From the NCBI RefSeq assembly GCF_016862095.1, contig NZ_BOMH01000048.1:54914-118913 (forward strand): DNA of 64,000 bases, written 5' to 3'. The position numbers and the translations under genes were made by a program. The first letter of the stretch is position 1. Each line of letters starts with the position of its first letter. The notes beneath the pieces are model-generated. The model had not been told where the DNA came from. It saw only the letters and a program-made list of their open reading frames with translations, and made no database searches. Shown in pieces: positions 62,385-64,000 of this stretch. This DNA is from Actinoplanes cyaneus (GTDB taxonomy: Bacteria; Actinomycetota; Actinomycetes; Mycobacteriales; Micromonosporaceae).

Positions 62385-64000
62385 CACTGCTCACCCACCC
62401 GGCGCCACAGCGGCCCGTCCGCGTCGAAGATCGCCACCATGCGCTCGTTGCCGTCCGCGCCGACGCGCCACAGCTGGGCGCCGTGCGGCAGCCGCACACT
62501 GTCCACCTTGAACTCCGCGACGACATCACGACCCTCGCCCGGGGCGAAGCCGTTGCCGCGGAACGGCGGGCGCTCGATCACCCAGCCGTCCATCGCGCGC
62601 AATGCCTGCTCGTTCTGCCCGCCGTAGGGAATCCGGTACAGGCTGGGACGGAACGCCGGCCAGCGCAGCACGAACGCCTCCTGGGCGTCGGACTGGAACG
62701 GCGAGCCCTCGTAGTTCAGCCCGAGCGCGCCGAACAACTCCGCCGGCGTCCGCAGGTGCTCGACCTCGGAGGCCCGATGCACGAAACCTGCCACCCGGTC
62801 ATAACCCCGGTCCAGGTAGTAGTCGACCTGGTCGGCGGCGATCGTCTTCTGCATCACCGTGGCGTGCTGCGCCTCGTCGTTGACCGGCTCCGGCGCCGGC
62901 ACCGTGGCCGCCGCCTCGTCGGCCGACGGACTCTCGATCGGATCCGCGCCGAGACCCGCCTCGGTAGCCCAGTTCGCCAGGGCGATGATCTGCGTCCCCG
63001 GGTACTTCGCGCCGACCGGGGTGCCCGGGTTGACCGCGAACGACCAGTTCGGGTCGGGCCAGTTACGGATCAGCTCGTAGAACCGCGCGCCCACCGTGCG
63101 GGTCGGCTCGCCGAAGTGCTCGGAGAGCCGGTCCTTGCTGGTGAAGACGATCAGGAACTTCTCGCCCCCGACCTCCTCCGGCTGGAACGCGAAGCCGGAC
63201 TCGCCGGGCGCGCTGCCCGGCCGGGAGTGGTGTGCGACCGGGACCAGCACGTTCGCCAGCAGCAGGGTGGAGAGGAAGACGTCGGTGTTCCCGGCGTCGG
63301 CCGCGTCCTGCAGCTCCCGCTCGGTCTCGTTGGCCGGGACGAAGTTCTCGTGCGCCCGATCTCCCTGGCCCTGGCCGCCGGTCGACGAGCCGGTGACACC
63401 CATCCCGGACGAGCCGGAGGTGGGCGCGGCCGGAGTCGCCGACGGCAGCTGGATGACCTGCGTGACATGCGCCTGATTCGCGTACGCCGAAGCGGGGCTG
63501 CCCTGCGGCGGCATGCCCACGGCGGGCCCGGGCACGGCCGGAGCGCTGTATCCGGGCGGCGTGTACGCCGAAGGCCCGGTGGGAGCACCGTTCGTGGCGC
63601 CCTGCGTCCCCGAGCCACCCGTTCCCGCGAAGGCCGACGCCGGAACGTACGTCCCCGGCGATCCGCCCGGAGCCGCATAGGCCGCGGCCGGGCTGCCGGG
63701 AGCAGCGGCACCGGAGATCGGGGCGCCAGGAGCAGCGGCACCCGAGATGGGGCTGCCCGGAGCCGCCGGCGCCGAGACGGGGCGCCTCTCCGGCAGGCGT
63801 CCGGGGGCACTCGGAGAGCCGGGGGCACTCGGAGAGCCGGGAAGACCGGACGACGCGTCAGGAGCCGCGGGGCCGAACCCGGGCACGCCGGGAGCGGCGC
63901 CGCCGGGGCCCGAGCCGGCCTGGCCGAAACCGGACGCCGAGGCGGCCGCACCGTAAGCGGGCGCGGCAGAACCCTGACCGTAGGCCGGCGAAGCCGAAGC
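62384..64000 (-). CDS. SseB-domain protein with Pro/Ala/Gly-rich N-terminus (partial)
   Basis: The frame is open to the right edge, so the N-terminus lies outside. The visible 538 codons have a long low-complexity region (PGSPSAPG and AAAPGSPISG repeats) followed by an SseB domain (NETERELQDAADAGNTDVFL, LIVFTSKDRLSEHFGE) and a C-terminal domain (FVHRASEVEHLRTPAELFGA, PHGAQLWRVGADGNERMVAI). SseB-type proteins of Actinobacteria occur with type VII secretion or as regulatory partners. A valid start exists at GTG 63886, but the frame stays open beyond it. The gene overlaps the next one by 1 bp. Confidence 0.78.
   Translation of the reverse strand, partial: ASASPAYGQGSAAPAYGAAASASGFGQAGSGPGGAAPGVPGFGPAAPDASSGLPGSPSAPGSPSAPGRLPERRPVSAPAAPGSPISGAAAPGAPISGAAAPGSPAAAYAAPGGSPGTYVPASAFAGTGGSGTQGATNGAPTGPSAYTPPGYSAPAVPGPAVGMPPQGSPASAYANQAHVTQVIQLPSATPAAPTSGSSGMGVTGSSTGGQGQGDRAHENFVPANETERELQDAADAGNTDVFLSTLLLANVLVPVAHHSRPGSAPGESGFAFQPEEVGGEKFLIVFTSKDRLSEHFGEPTRTVGARFYELIRNWPDPNWSFAVNPGTPVGAKYPGTQIIALANWATEAGLGADPIESPSADEAAATVPAPEPVNDEAQHATVMQKTIAADQVDYYLDRGYDRVAGFVHRASEVEHLRTPAELFGALGLNYEGSPFQSDAQEAFVLRWPAFRPSLYRIPYGGQNEQALRAMDGWVIERPPFRGNGFAPGEGRDVVAEFKVDSVRLPHGAQLWRVGADGNERMVAIFDADGPLWRRVGEQ

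Overview
The window is GC-rich, densely coded actinobacterial chromosome. The gene content suggests family Micromonosporaceae, probably Actinoplanes or a close relative. This is inferred from a bldG/rsbW/helicase/tad/ssd/HAD/acs gene order typical of Actinobacteria, an MFS-thymidylate kinase fusion, XRE-DUF5753/DUF397 regulators, and many starts with a TANNNT -10 box 6-8 nt upstream (leaderless transcription). No database search was possible, so the genus is a guess. No integrase, transposase, rRNA or CRISPR array was seen.

0-18 kb is mostly accessory or regulatory. It holds Ku, a Nudix hydrolase, two MFS exporters, an NmrA-type reductase divergent from a LysR regulator, and an XRE-DUF5753 regulator followed by a decayed copy of itself and two DUF397 genes. 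Next come a geranylgeranyl-reductase-family flavoprotein, a TetR gene coupled to a PPOX-fold protein, and a MacAB-like adaptor/ATPase/permease operon whose neighbouring two-component system has decayed to fragments. 18-26 kb holds tRNA-Thr(CGU), a membrane metallophosphoesterase, a PSP1/RicT protein, a secreted LPMTG protein, a YbaB/EspC-like/WXG-like trio, and DNA polymerase III delta'. 27-29.5 kb is a xylan-degradation pair (GH10 xylanase and SGNH esterase) whose divergent start regions carry the same CGAAACTTTCG palindrome.

29.5-42 kb carries the MFS-Tmk fusion, a PLP aldolase-like enzyme, a TetR regulator, an aldonolactone oxidase, topoisomerase I and a K+-independent membrane pyrophosphatase. 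43-52 kb is the conserved block bldG-rsbW / MrfA-like helicase / tad pilus operon (ssd-tadA-tadB-small ORF-tadC-pilin-tadE-tadE-like) / STAS protein. 52.7-64 kb carries an HAD-IB phosphatase, PH-domain and Fic-like proteins, acetyl-CoA synthetase, an M6 protease, a lipoprotein, an alpha/beta-hydrolase lacking its nucleophile, and a partial SseB-domain protein running off the right edge.

The most unusual signal is a dispersed, structured, non-coding repeat. A core of about 150 bp occurs three times (20328-20476, 42554-42713 inverted, 53881-54032), with an internal stem whose two sides change together. Two copies lie beside a telomere-like G-rich tract and long hairpins sharing the GCTGGTGCTCA family sequence, in the same order and inverted with respect to each other. 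The hairpins also show paired substitutions. This looks like a composite mobile or structured-RNA module and I could not match it to a named element.
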